From positions 7,688,001 to 7,752,000 of the forward strand of contig NC_092329.1 of NCBI RefSeq assembly GCF_036785885.1: a DNA stretch of 64,000 bases. Reading direction: 5' to 3'. The notes under the pieces are model-generated. The model was not told where the DNA came from, did not search any database, and saw only the letters and a list, made by a program, of their open reading frames with translations. Below, one piece after another: positions 24,501 through 35,800 of this stretch. The first letter of the stretch is position 1, and every line of letters begins with the position of its first letter. The position numbers and the translations under genes were made by a program. The DNA comes from Coffea arabica (Eukaryota; Streptophyta; Magnoliopsida; Gentianales; Rubiaceae).

Positions 24501-25976
24501 TGGAGCTTGCTGAATGGCTATTGGATGAACTTGTTGTTGTGTGTGTACCTTTGGGTTGGAATGAGGAAATAATGAAGCCGTGACGGCTGGAAAAGTAAGC
24601 AAATTTAGGGGAAGTGTTGTCCAAACTTTGAAGGGATTTGTTTGCATTGAGTTTGTGATCTAAGACTCGGATTTGAGCAAGGCAATAATATATGATGGAT
24701 GGTTTCTGAGCCATGGAGGTGAGTGACCTCAAACTATTTCTAAAGTTATTTATGAATCGTTTCTTGTATTATTTACTTTTGAACTGTTTCCAAATTTACT
24801 TTTGAACCGCTTTCCCGCATTATTTACTTTTGAACTGTTTTCAAAGTTAATTTTGGAACTGTTTTCTTACATATCATGCGTGCTTGCATATCAGTGTCTT
24901 GTTATTATTGATTTTGCTTTCAATGATTGTTAAAACGAGTTTTCTAGGCGAGTGTGTACTTTATCGCACTCGACCTAAATAAATATGAAATTTTCAATGA
25001 TTAATGATTAAATGCTACTTGCGCATGAATGTAAGCCTTTTGGGCTGAACTGGCCATTGCCCCTTGTTACCAGTCGTCTCGAGCCAGTGGCGGACTCGGT
25101 CGGGCGATTAGGAACTTGGGTGAACGTTTCGGTATACTCGAGTATTACCTTGTAGGTTGGTGGAGCCTGGCCAAAAGCCAGGGACGGGGTGAATGAATGC
25201 ACGAATGAAACCAAAAATGCAATGAAATGACAGGAGAACGAATGTATCCTTTTCACGAATGTTACTATCGCTTTCCATTGTACATGTTTCTTGAATTATT
25301 GATACTCCATATTTAATGTTTTGTAAACGTTGAAATTGTTTCTGGACTTATCATTTGATTTGAATTGAACATCATTGAAATGAACTATGGTTAAATCGAT
25401 TTGATTACTGATTTTACTGGTTACTCGCTGAGCTTCTAACTCACCCCAAAAATGTATTATTCCCCTCCACAGGGCTCAAGGCGAAGGAGTGGCTTGTAGT
25501 GTTTATTCATGGATTATCTCATGTGTGGCTTGAATTTGGATTTCCTTTTTGCGTAATGGTTCATATTGGGATTGTATTGAACGTTTAGAATTGATTGGTT
25601 GTGTAATAGTCTAGTTTTGGACTTCCTCCTGTATAATAGTTGGTATCAAGGATCAGAGTGGCGCAGTGGAAGCGTGGACGCTTCGCTTTTGATATGTAAA
25701 GTTTTGGGATATTTGATTTTTATTTGAGATTGTATCTTGTATTTAATTGAGATTTGTAGTGAACGACTGAGTCCCGGCGAGAGCCGGGCAGGCGGCCCGC
25801 CGAACCCTCTGGTTCGCCTTAGGGGGAGGTGGGGTCGTGACATCCCCTAAATCTAACGTCGTTCCTGAGAGTTCATTACCAGCAAGTGAGAATTTCTGCA
25901 TCATGTCACTCAAGTCTGACTCCATAGATACACCCAGAGGTATTACAGGTAGAATCAAGTGCAGGGGAGGAGTCAA
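21568..25976 (-). pseudogene. LINE copy 1 ORF1: DUF4283 / CCHC RNA-binding protein, split by the LTR
   Basis: The N-terminal part lies right of the LTR (25976 or 25925 down to 25848: MQKFSLAGNELSGTTLDLG). The rest continues left of it from 22963 with the DUF4283 fold (FTGVKGFTTVAWGYPKNLG, WVIDNQVLVLNRW, NLPVHWLSKEVGRKIG). The CCHC knuckle is complete: C-x2-C-x4-H-x4-C at about 22380-22435. Stops occur near 22665 and 22460, the latter where the second LINE has Trp. A basic, serine-rich tail ends at 21568. The TGA overlaps the ORF2 ATG as ATGA. Confidence 0.85.
22969..25842. mobile_element. Solo LTR, 2874 bp, probable Ty3/gypsy chromovirus type
   Basis: It begins TGTGACGTTCC and ends GTCGTGACA (TG...CA), flanked by TCCCC at 22964-22968 and 25843-25847. 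It contains no gag, pol, primer-binding site or second LTR. The GC-rich segments near the right end (GAGTCCCGGCGAGAGCCGGG and AGGGGGAGGTGGGGTCGTGA) and the great length resemble LTRs of Tekay/Del-like chromoviruses. That family placement is recall, not a search. It most likely arose by recombination between two LTRs. It sits inside LINE ORF1. Confidence 0.9.
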
Positions 25977-26552
25977 AACACAGTTCCTTCACTAGAGAAA
26001 AACAGAACAAGGAAAAGATGGGAAAAGACCAGACTCTAGAGCTCAAGCAGCTCAGAATCTTGACTCATCTAAGATGATGACGCAAAGCAAGATCAGTGAG
26101 CACAAATCACAAACATCACCGCTACGCACAAAACAGAGCAGCGAAAAGGACAGGAATGCACAAAGATACAAATCACTGCGCACACTACCTCAAGTGGATC
26201 AAGCTCAGAATATATACATTATTTCAGTACCTGGAGCTATGGTTGCTGGAAGTAGGCTATTCTATCAAGTTCAGCATGACATGCAACTTCAACAATAATG
26301 ACGCTTGAGCTTCTCTGGATCTCGTACTTCCTTAAGTTCAGCCCCCTCACTATTTTGTCAGTATTAACTTTACAAAAACACATGGTCCGCACCAGATCTT
26401 CATGCTTGTTGATGTTTGGAACATTGAGCTATTGATGATTGTTAGAGTTTTACCGGGAAATACTGATTTGGAAGTTTGAAATTTTTTAAAACCCACCAAT
26501 GGGGGGAAAGTGCTCTCAAGGAGAGAGAAAGGCGTATGACTCTGTCATAGTT

Positions 26553-26754
26553 CATTGGTGTCAAATTCTAGACTGTCTGACGATCTCTATTCTACCAGTG
26601 TTTATTTGCTGCTAAATCTGAAGATGGCAAAGCTGGTGTACAGCCTTGTGTATTTGTTGAACTTCCCTTGAAAAATCCACTAGCAAAACACACCAAGGTT
26701 TAGTTTAGAAGAGACTGAGAAAGTCCAGGCATATGCAGTTGCAACCGTAGCTAT
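26553..26754 (+). other. Flanking DNA right of the LINE target site
   Basis: About 200 bp with no recognised feature. One frame reads KSEDGKAGVQPCVFVELPLK, which looks protein-like. No continuation or splice context was found, and I do not assign a gene. Confidence 0.3.
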
Positions 26755-26993
26755 TTTTTTTTTGACCGATTGCCTGCTACCATGCTGACTGTGCACCGTA
26801 ACAAGCTGCATTTTTAAAAAAAAAATTTGGCCGCAGGCTATCGTGCACAGTCAGCACGATAGCCTGCAGCCATTAAAATAAACAAATTTCCTGCCGTGCT
26901 CAAGTATAATTTTGTATAATATTTTTTGTTTGACATACATTTGACGAACTAGTGTTTTTTTTTATATATTCTGAGTAATTAGCCCACTAAAAA
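26755..26993 (-). repeat. Dispersed repeat, copy 2, inverted relative to copy 1, with a perfect hairpin
   Basis: In reverse complement it follows the same word order as 16762-16965. It additionally holds a perfect inverted repeat: GCAGGCTATCGTGC at 26833-26846, a 7-nt loop, and its complement at 26854-26867. Confidence 0.65.
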
Positions 26994-27644
26994 TAGTCAG
27001 TGTGCGTAACATTAGTGAAGATATTTGATTTCTGAAGTTACTTGTCCTTGTGTGTATCAATTGCTGCCCGTCAAATGGCTTCTGACTGTACCATCATTGA
27101 GGAGGGAAAGACTTCATTTCATGCTGACCATGAACATCATTGGCTGTAGAATTACCAATTCAATGAATCAAAGCAGGCCCACTTTGCAAGCCAAAATTCC
27201 TCCATTCATGCCTGGAAAGGCTTACTTCATTAGAAGATTCTGAAGAAAACCATATGCACATTCTGACATTCATGTAGGAAATGTCTTAATTAGCGTGTGA
27301 ACAACGAAAATGCAGCTATGACTTTGAAGTTTTTCAAGGCACCAAAATCTACGTCTAAGTTTTGTTGTAAAATAGCCAGTTGAACTATTACATTCTTAGA
27401 TTATGGTACTAATTTTCGCCACAAAAAAATAAATAAATAAATAAGCAATTGACAAAAAACCCAATTCTACCATAATTATGAGAAAACTCGCTACTTCATG
27501 ACATATTCTGTTACTTTTCGCAATAAAACTTGCCTTTCATGCTAGACTTGATAAGTTTTACGGAGAAATAACTAAGTCCTTGGCTCAAACACTAATTCTT
27601 TAGTGCGAAAATGCCCAATTTTCTCATATATTACTAAATTCTAG
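26994..27644 (+). other. Upstream flank of the receptor-kinase duplication
   Basis: From about 27300 this matches 8265-8560, upstream of the truncated receptor (CTATGACTTTGAAGTTTTTC...GGCACCAAA, ATAATTATGAGAAAACTC). It marks the left edge of the duplicated segment. A 72-codon ORF at 27025-27243 is unrecognised. An (AAAT)n run lies at about 27425-27445. Confidence 0.5.
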
Positions 27645-29075
27645 CTCTGCGTGAAAACTATGCGCAGTCAAGTCTACGCCTATTTTCTTGGTCTCATTAA
27701 TTTACAAAAATGATGCAACCAATTAATTGCAACTTCATTTTCTACCAATTCCCGAAAATAAACACAAACAACGAGAACATGTCAAGCCTACCCTGATTTT
27801 CTTGGCCTCATTAATTTACAAAATTGATGCAACCAATTGGTTACAACTTTCATTGTCTACCAATTCGCGAAAGCAAACACAAGCAACGACTTTATTTTTC
27901 TACCAATTCTCCGAATTAAACACAAACAACGAGAGTATGTCAGGTCTATCCTTATTTTCTTGGCCTCATTAATTTAAAAAAAATGATGCAACCAATTGGT
28001 CACAACTTTCATGTTCTACCAATCCCCGAAAGTAAACACAAACAACGGCTTTATTTGTCTACCAATTCTCGGAAGTAAACACAAACAATGAGAGTATGTC
28101 AAGCCTATCCTTATTTTCTTGGCCTCATTAATTTACAAAAATGATGCAACCAATTGGTCACAACTTTCATGTTCTACCAATCCCCGAAATTAAACACAAA
28201 CAACGAGTGTATGTCAAGCTTACCCTTGTTTTCTTGGCCTCATTAATTTGCAAAAATGATGTGACCAATTGGTTACAACTTTTATTTTCTACCAATCCCC
28301 GAAAGTAAACACAAACAACAAAGGTATGTCAAGTCTACCCTTTTTTCTTGGCCTCATTAATTTACAAAAATGATGCAACCAATTGATTGCAACTTCATTT
28401 TCTACCAATTCCCGAAAATAAACACAAACAACGAGAGCATGTCAAGCCTACCCTGATTTTCCTGGCCTCATTAATTTACAAAAATGATGCAACCAATTGG
28501 TTACAACTTTCATTTTCTACCAATTCCCGAAAGTAAACACAAACAACGACTATTTTTCTACCAATTCTTGGAAGTAAACACAAACAACGAGAGGATGTCA
28601 AGTCAATTTACAAAAATGATGCAACCAATTGGTTACAACTTTCATTTTCTTTCAATTCCCGAAAGTAAACACAAACGACGACTATTTTTCTACTAATTCT
28701 CGAAAGTAAACACAAACAATGAGAGCATGTCAAGTCTATCCTTATTTTCTTGGCTTCATTAATTTACAAAAATGATGCAACCAAGTGGTCACAACTTTCA
28801 TGTTCTACCAATCCCCGAAAGTAAACACAAACAACGAGTGTATGTCAAGCTGACCCTTGTTTTCTTGGCCTCATTAGTTTGCAAAAAAGATGTGACCAAT
28901 GGGTTACAACTTTTATTTTCTACCAATCCCCGAAAGTAAACACAAACAACGAAAGTATGTCAAGTCTACTCTTATTTTCTTGGCCTCATTAATTTACAAA
29001 ATGATGCAACCAATTGATTACGACTTTCATTTTCTACCAATTCCCGAAAGTAAATACAAATAACGAGCGTATGTG
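27645..29075 (+). repeat. Promoter-proximal minisatellite, 11 units of about 114-160 bp in a higher-order pattern
   Basis: Units open with ATGATGCAACCAATTGG (or ATGTGACCAATTGG). They start at about 27710, 27824, 27983, 28141, 28257, 28370, 28484, 28617, 28772, 28886 and 29001. Each contains ACAACTTTCATTTTCTACCA, a CCCGAAAGTAAACACAAACA block, and CTTGGCCTCATTAATTTACA. Longer units repeat the middle block once more. Units 1-5 match units 6-10 in order, 630-660 bp apart. Single related units precede the two other receptor copies (about 7586 and 8675). The array ends about 100 bp before the receptor start codon. Confidence 0.92.
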
Positions 29076-29178
29076 AGAGGACTATTTTCATTTTTTCCAT
29101 TTAAATGTTCACTTTGAGCCATCTTTTTTTCGACCAACACTTTGAGCCATCTTGAATTCACACATTAACTTAGTAACC

Positions 29179-32100
29179 ATGATCATTATAGTTCTAACCT
29201 CATTCATTTGCTTCCTGGGAAGTGCATCAGCTTCTGTTGAAGAAGCTGACACTCTTCTTAAATGGAAAGCAAGTTTTCAGAACCCGGATAATCCCCTGCT
29301 ATCTTCATGGATTCTTCCGCCAAACGCTGCGAATTCTTCTCATTCTCGAAAAGAAATCGCCAGCCCCTGCGTTTGGTATGGTGTCTCTTGCATTCATGGA
29401 AGTGTCAACCGGTTGAACCTCACAAACTCGAGTATCAATGGTACTCTTTACAACTTTCCGTTTTCATCCCTCCCAAATCTTGAATATGTTGATCTGACCC
29501 TGAATGATCTTTCTGGGAGCATACCACCTCAGATAGGTAACCTCTCCAAGCTCTTGTATCTTGACTTGCAGCGCAATCTATTTTCAAATACTATCCCACG
29601 TGAAATTGGACGATTGAAAAATCTCCAAACCCTTCATTTAAATGACAACCAGTTAAATGGCTCAATTCCTGAGGAGATAGGGCAATTAAGGTCTCTAAGT
29701 GATCTGGCTTTGGCCACTAACGATCTTGATGGCCCTATTCCTGCTTCCTTGGGCAATTTGAAAAACTTGACTTACTTGTATTTCTATGACAATCTGCTTT
29801 CTGGCCCTATTCCTCCTGAATTAGGACATCTTTACAATCTTGTTGAGATTTACATGTACGGAAACCAGTTATCAGGTGCTATTCCACCCTCCTTTGGAAA
29901 CTTGAACAAACTAGAGGTCTTGCATCTTTTCAGCAATAAACTCACTGGTCTCATTCCTCCTGAGATAGGGAATCTAACATCACTGCATAGTCTGAGTTTA
30001 TTCAATAACAGTATAAGCGGCTCAATCCCACCATCACTAGGCAATCTAGCCAGTTTGACTCTCCTGCACCTATATGGCAATCAACTCTCTGGTTCAATTC
30101 CCAAGGAGTTGGGCAATCTGAAACTTCTCGAGGATCTAGAATTTGCCGATAATCTGCTAAGTGCTTCCGTTCCTGCTACACTAGGTAACTTGAGTAACTT
30201 GCAGTATTTGTATCTCCGCAGAAACCATCTTTCCGGTCCTATTCCCCAAGAGCTTGGAAACTTGACAAAGTTGGTTGCTATGATCATGTCTGAAAATCAA
30301 TTCTCTGGTCACTTGCCCGATAAGCTATGCGAAAGTGGAGTGCTTCGAAACTTCACTGTAGATGACAACATGCTTACAGGTCCAATTCCTAGAGGCTTGA
30401 AGAACTGCACAAGTTTACTTAGAGCTGTCTTCAATGGGAACCAGCTCACTGGAAACCTCTCAAAGATGTTTGGGGTCTATCCACACTTGGACTTCATGGA
30501 TCTTAGCAACAACAATTTCAATGGAGAACTCTCTGGTAATTGGGGTAGATGTCGAAACTTGCGTACTCTGAAGATTGCAGAAAACACCATCTCAGGTCGT
30601 ATACCTCCCGAATTAGGAAATTTAGCTCAACTAGGTGTACTTAATCTTTCCTCCAACCACTTAACTGGGAAGATTCCAATGGAATTTGGGAAGCTAAGAT
30701 CTATGCTAAATTTATTTTTGCAAGATAATCAACTATCAGGCAGCATACCTCAAGAAATGGGATCACTAACTCAACTACTCAGTCTAGACCTTTCTTCAAA
30801 CTCATTGAATGGCTCAATACCAGAAACTCTAGTGAACTGCAAGCAATTGTTCTATTTGAACTTGAGCAGCAACCTTTTGAACCAAAATATACCTGCTCAA
30901 TTAGGAAATTTAATTACACTTTCTTCCCTGGATCTTAGTCACAACTTTCTTGAAGGAGAGATACCATCTTTGTTTAGAAATCTGCAAAGTCTAGGACTGT
31001 TGGATCTCTCCCATAATAATCTCTCTGGTTTCATTCCACAGGATTTGGATGAACTGCCTGGTTCCACGCACATTGACATATCTTTCAATAATTTAGAGGG
31101 TCCTGTTCCGCCTGGCAGAGCATTTGCAAATTTCACGATAGAACAAGTACAGGGGAATAAAGGTTTGTGCGGAAATATTACAGGATTACAACCTTGTGAA
31201 AGTCCTCCTGTCGAAGGAAAGCATAATACGCACAAGGGTCAGAAACTTGTCCTCATAATTTTGCTCCCTCTTTTAGGATCACTTTTACTTCTCTGTGCGT
31301 TTGCTGGAGCCTTCCTTCTATGTTATAGAAGAAAGAGAACAGAGAGAGCTGAAGATACAGATGTGGATGAAGACGGCTTCTACTCCGTAGCCATTTTTGA
31401 TGGCAGAGAGATGTTTAAGCAGATTTTAAAAGCGACAGAGGACTTCAATGCAATATTTTGTATTGAAGAGGGAGGTTACGGGAGTGTTTACAAGGCAAAC
31501 CTTCCATCAGCCGATGTAGCAGCTGTAAAGAAACTTCATCAATCATCTGAGATGACAGATAGAAATGGTTTCTTGAATGAGATAAGGGCCTTGACGAATA
31601 TCAGACATCGAAACATTGTAAAACTTTATGGTTTCTGCTCAGATTCCAAACACTCAATGCTGGTTTATGAATACCTCGAAAGAGGCAGCTTGGCAGACAT
31701 TTTGAGCAAAGAAGAAGCAGCTAAGAAATTGGATTGGCAGAAAAGGGTGAACATCGTTAAGGGCGTAGCCTACGCTCTGTCTTATATGCATCATGATTGT
31801 TCACCACCAATAGTTCATCGAGACATATCGAGCAAGAATATTCTTCTTGATTCAGAAAGATGAGGCTCATGTTTCTGGTTTTGGCACTGCAAAGCTACTG
31901 AAGAAAGATTCATCCAATTGGAGCGCGCTAGCAGGCACATATGGATATATTGCACCAGGTAATTGACCATCTTTTCTCTTAATCCAGTAGCAGGTAACTT
32001 TAGAGCACAATCACAAGTTCTTACTCATGACATGATCTTTCCCTCGCAGAGTTTGCCTACACAATGGAAGTGACTGAAAAATGTGATGTGTACAGCTTTG

Positions 32101-32542
32101 GGATACTGGCCCTGGAAGTAATCAAAGGAGAGCATCCAGGTGACTACACATCCCCAGTTATGTGTGCTTCACCTGGAAACTTACAACTGGAAGACTTCTT
32201 AGACCAACGGCTTTCGCGTCCAACTAAAAAGGTTGAAGAGGTTCTGGAATCCATTATCAAACTTGCAAGGGGATGTGTGGCTGCTAATCCAAAATCCAGG
32301 CCAACAATGCACATTGTTTCTGAGTCGTTAGCAAGGGGTGCTCAATCTCTGCAACATCTTGGTGAGTAACAACTAAAAATAGGCATAAAAACCTTTTCTT
32401 GTCAGATTCTTTTCTTTCTATATGGCTTCTCATCAATTAACTGTCTCCTACTCTTTTCCTGTGTGTAGTGGAAAATAGTGCAGCCCGGATAGCAGATCTG
32501 ACAAAGATTGTTGAAGAAGAATTAGAGGGACTAGAGCATTAA
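29179..32542 (+). pseudogene. LRR receptor-like kinase (MIK2-like), frameshifted, DFG-less kinase
   Basis: Plasma-membrane receptor with LRR ectodomain and Ser/Thr-type kinase. Exons: 29179-31958, 32050-32361 and 32469-32542. The ATG at 29179 starts a signal peptide (MIIIVLTSFICFLGSASAS), and only a TTG lies upstream. LRRNT, about 22 LRRs, and the membrane segment (about residues 689-715, LVLIILLPLLGSLLLLCAF) follow. The kinase keeps the ATP-binding Lys (AAVKKL, near residue 784) and HRD (IVHRDISSKN). The first Gly of the Gly-loop is Glu (IEEGGYGSVYK). One extra A in the run 31856-31858 gives TGA at 31861. Beyond it the DFG codon is GGT (31877-31879), so GFG. The remaining frame ([29 protein letters not shown]) is otherwise sound and joins correctly across both introns. 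MIK2 itself perceives SCOOP-type peptides; a ligand here is not inferable. Confidence 0.9.
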
Positions 32543-32887
32543 GCATAAATAACACTTGTAGCTTGAATGAGTATAAGATCTTCAGAACTTTACAATACAT
32601 TACATATCCTCAGGATTTAGTTAGCACTTTGCAAAAAGAGGGCTCTTTTTCCGATCTTCAAAATTGTGGCTTTGGATCTATTGGGTACAAATAAATAATC
32701 ACAAATTTCTTCACTTAATTGAGAATGTGTCGATATTGGACAGCAATCCCATAGCAAATTGCGACCTGCCAATCAATAAATTGGCTTTGTCTGCATTTTT
32801 TTTTTATCGAAACGTTAGAATCATTTCATTCCAAGAGCTAAAAAACACAGTACGAGCAAAGGCTCGATATATCTGTACAAACAGTGC

Positions 32888-35800
32888 TCAATAGCACTGA
32901 GGAACAATCCATTCCTCATCCACAATAATGCCAAAGGCATGATGACTTAAACTTTTACTTCTTCCTATTCTTTCGTCCCTAACAGAGCTAAACAAGCACA
33001 TGCGAAACATTCTCTGCATGTTAAGAATGTCCTCTATCAATGTAGCTAAACTGCTGTTGGAGGGGCTCCTATTGCTAATCTGTCTCATCAGTTCTTGGTT
33101 TTGAAAGTGGATCACAATCCTGCTCCATCTCTGCTCTAGAGCTTTACACAGAATCAGTTTTATAGCCACTGCATCATTAATGGTTCTGTCACCCAAACTT
33201 CTCTCCCTAAGTGCCCATTCTGCCAGTAGAGTGTTTGGATGCCTCCGCACTCTGACACCAATCCCCAAAGAGACCTTCCCGAACTGACTCTCTGCTGCCA
33301 CCTCCATAACAATTGTTTCTGCTTCTTCTAGCCCCTGAATAGGTTCTTCATTGTTGGGAGTTGTTTCTCCTGTGCTTGGCCTAGTTATCCTACTTAAGCT
33401 TTCCTCCTGTTCCAACCACTCCTTATGAGCTTTACTTATAGTCCTCGCTGGTAAACAGCTGTCTTTGTTTTCAAACTCCTTCTTGTTCCTTTCTTTCCAC
33501 ACCTGCCATAAAAATGTTCGCTGTCAGTCCAATATGCTTCTTCCCTCTTGGCCTTCTCCTAGCTTCTGAAACTGTGATCCACCATCGTTTGAAACTCCCT
33601 TGCTGGTCCACCACACCATCCTACTTTATTGGAGCAGCCTTCCAGACCTCCTGTGTGTAAGGGCAGCTGAAGAATAAGTGTTCCACTGATTCCTGCTCTT
33701 CCCCACACATTCGACACACTGGATCTCCCAACCTTGTCTTCCTATAGATTTCAGCTCTCACTGGTAGTGCACCTGTTATGCATTTCCAAATGAAGATTTT
33801 GATCTTATGTTTGATGTTGAGCTTCCATAATGTTTTTCATATTTGTCTGGCTTGCTGACTTCCTTCTCTGATGCTTGAACCAGCGGCCTCTACTTGCTCC
33901 TTTTCAGCTTCACTTCTCTCTTTCATAAGGAATTGATAGCCTGAGCTGACCGTATAATTCCCCCTGCATTATGCTGCCAATAGTAACTGTCCTCTTTCCC
34001 AGTCAGACTTAAGGGGATGTTTAAGATCTTCTCAGCATCCTTATGATTGAAATACTTGAAGATGGTGTTTCTGTTCCATCTCTGTTGGTTGATTAGCTCA
34101 TGCACCATCTTACAGTCAGAATTTAGAGGTCTTGGGGTAGTTGGCTTCCCAGAACTAGATCCAGGAATCCATCGATGATCCCAGATGCTTGTACTCCTCC
34201 CATTGCCAATCCTTCTAATCATCTCTTTGTCAATTAAGCATCTGGCTCCTAGTAATCCTTGCCAGAATCATGACGCATTCCTATGTGTTTTGCATGATAA
34301 AATGGAGTCTTTGGGGAAGTATCTAGCTTTCAGCACTTTGCTAACCAGGAGGTTCGGTTTAGTGATTATTCTCCAAATCTGTTTCCCAAGCAAGGCTTTA
34401 TTATAAGCTTCAATGTCCTTGAATCCCAGGCCTCCTTCATTCCTCTTCATTGACATTTTCCTCCAGAAAACCCAATGCATTTTGTTCTTGCCATTTGTTT
34501 CTCCCCACCAGTAGTTGGCCATCATAGAGCTGATGTCTTTACACATCTTCCTAGGTAGTTTGAAATCGGACATAGCATAAGTAGGCATTGCCATTGACAC
34601 TGCCTTGAGGAGCACTTCCTTACCTGCATTACTCAGAAACTTATTCCTCCAGTCCTGCAGCTTTCTTCTTATATTTTCCTTGATGAACCCAAATATCTGG
34701 TCCTTAGTCCTGGCAATCACCATAGGCAGCCCCAAATATTTGCCTTGTTTCATCTCAGCCATTCCTCCTAAGGAACTGCACACTTCTCTTCTGAGCTCCC
34801 TCGACACATTCTTGCTGAAAAAGATAGCTGATTTATCCAAGTTAATCAACTGTCCTGAAGCCTTTTCGTAGGTTCTAAGAATCTTCATGACTTCAGTGGC
34901 TTGCCTGTTGTTGGCTTTGCAAAAAATGAGTGAGTCGTCAGCAAAGAAAAGGTGTGTGATGAGAGGACCTTGCCTGCTGATCCTCAGACCATTTATGTCC
35001 TTCCTCTCCTCAGCTTTCTTCAAAAGGTTGGAGAATCCTTCTGAGCATATCAGGAATAAGTATGGAGACAGAGGATCTCCCTGCCTTATTCCCCTTTCTG
35101 GAGTAACAAAACCTTTAGATTCCCCATTGCAATTGAAGGAATAAGATACTGAACTCAAGCAGCTAGTAATCCAGTTGATCCATCTTGCACAAAAGCCCAT
35201 CTTCTGCATCATAGCTTGCAAAAAATGCCACTCCACTCTATCGTATGCTTTGGCCATGTCAAGCTTGATTGCCATGAAACCTTCTTTCCCTTGCCTTTTA
35301 TTTTTGAGGTAATGCATGTACTCATGTCCTAGGATTACATTATCTAAAATTTGTCTATCCGGGATAAAAGCTGATTGGGTGTTACTAATGCATTTTCCTA
35401 GAACCAGTTTCATTCTATTGGCCAAGATTTTGGAGATGGTTTTGTAAATCACATTACACAGACTGATGGGTCTGAAGTTTTTCAAACAAGTTGGGTGCAA
35501 AGTTTTAGGGATGAGGGAAATAACAGTGTGATTTTATAGATTTTAGCATGAAACCTGAGCTGAAAAAAGCTTGGATGGCTGGAATTAGATCCCCTTTGAT
35601 AATGCTCCAGAACCTTTGAAAGAATAAGGGGGACATGCCATCCTGACCTGGAGCTTTATCAGACTGCATGGAAAAAATAGCTGACTGTATTTCTTCTTCC
35701 TCTACTGGTTTAGTCAAATTTGTATTCATTTCCTGAGTAATAGAATGGGGAATACCCTCAAGGATCTCTGACATATCATTCCTTCCTCCACTTGTGAACA

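Larger units (their letters stand above)
17371..26536 (-). mobile_element. Near full-length plant L1-type LINE (copy 1), interrupted by a solo LTR
   Basis: The poly(A) end is on the left (T-run at 17369-17381). Both ORFs read leftward. The candidate target duplication is TGACTTTGTCATAGTT at 17355-17370 against TGACTCTGTCATAGTT at 26537-26552, one mismatch in 16. Removing the 2874-bp LTR and its 5-bp duplication leaves about 6.3 kb, a normal length for a complete plant L1. The region 25,980-26,536 would be the 5' UTR; I assign it from the target duplication, not from sequence homology. Several stops and frame shifts make it inactive. Confidence 0.8.

Noticed and set aside
24369-25256. Short minus-strand ORFs within the solo LTR
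   Set aside because: No retroelement protein motif. The LTR boundaries and target duplication explain the segment without genes.
27645-29075. CRISPR-like or satellite array
   Set aside because: Units are long, contiguous, without spacers, and diverged in a higher-order pattern. This is a local minisatellite in a plant promoter.
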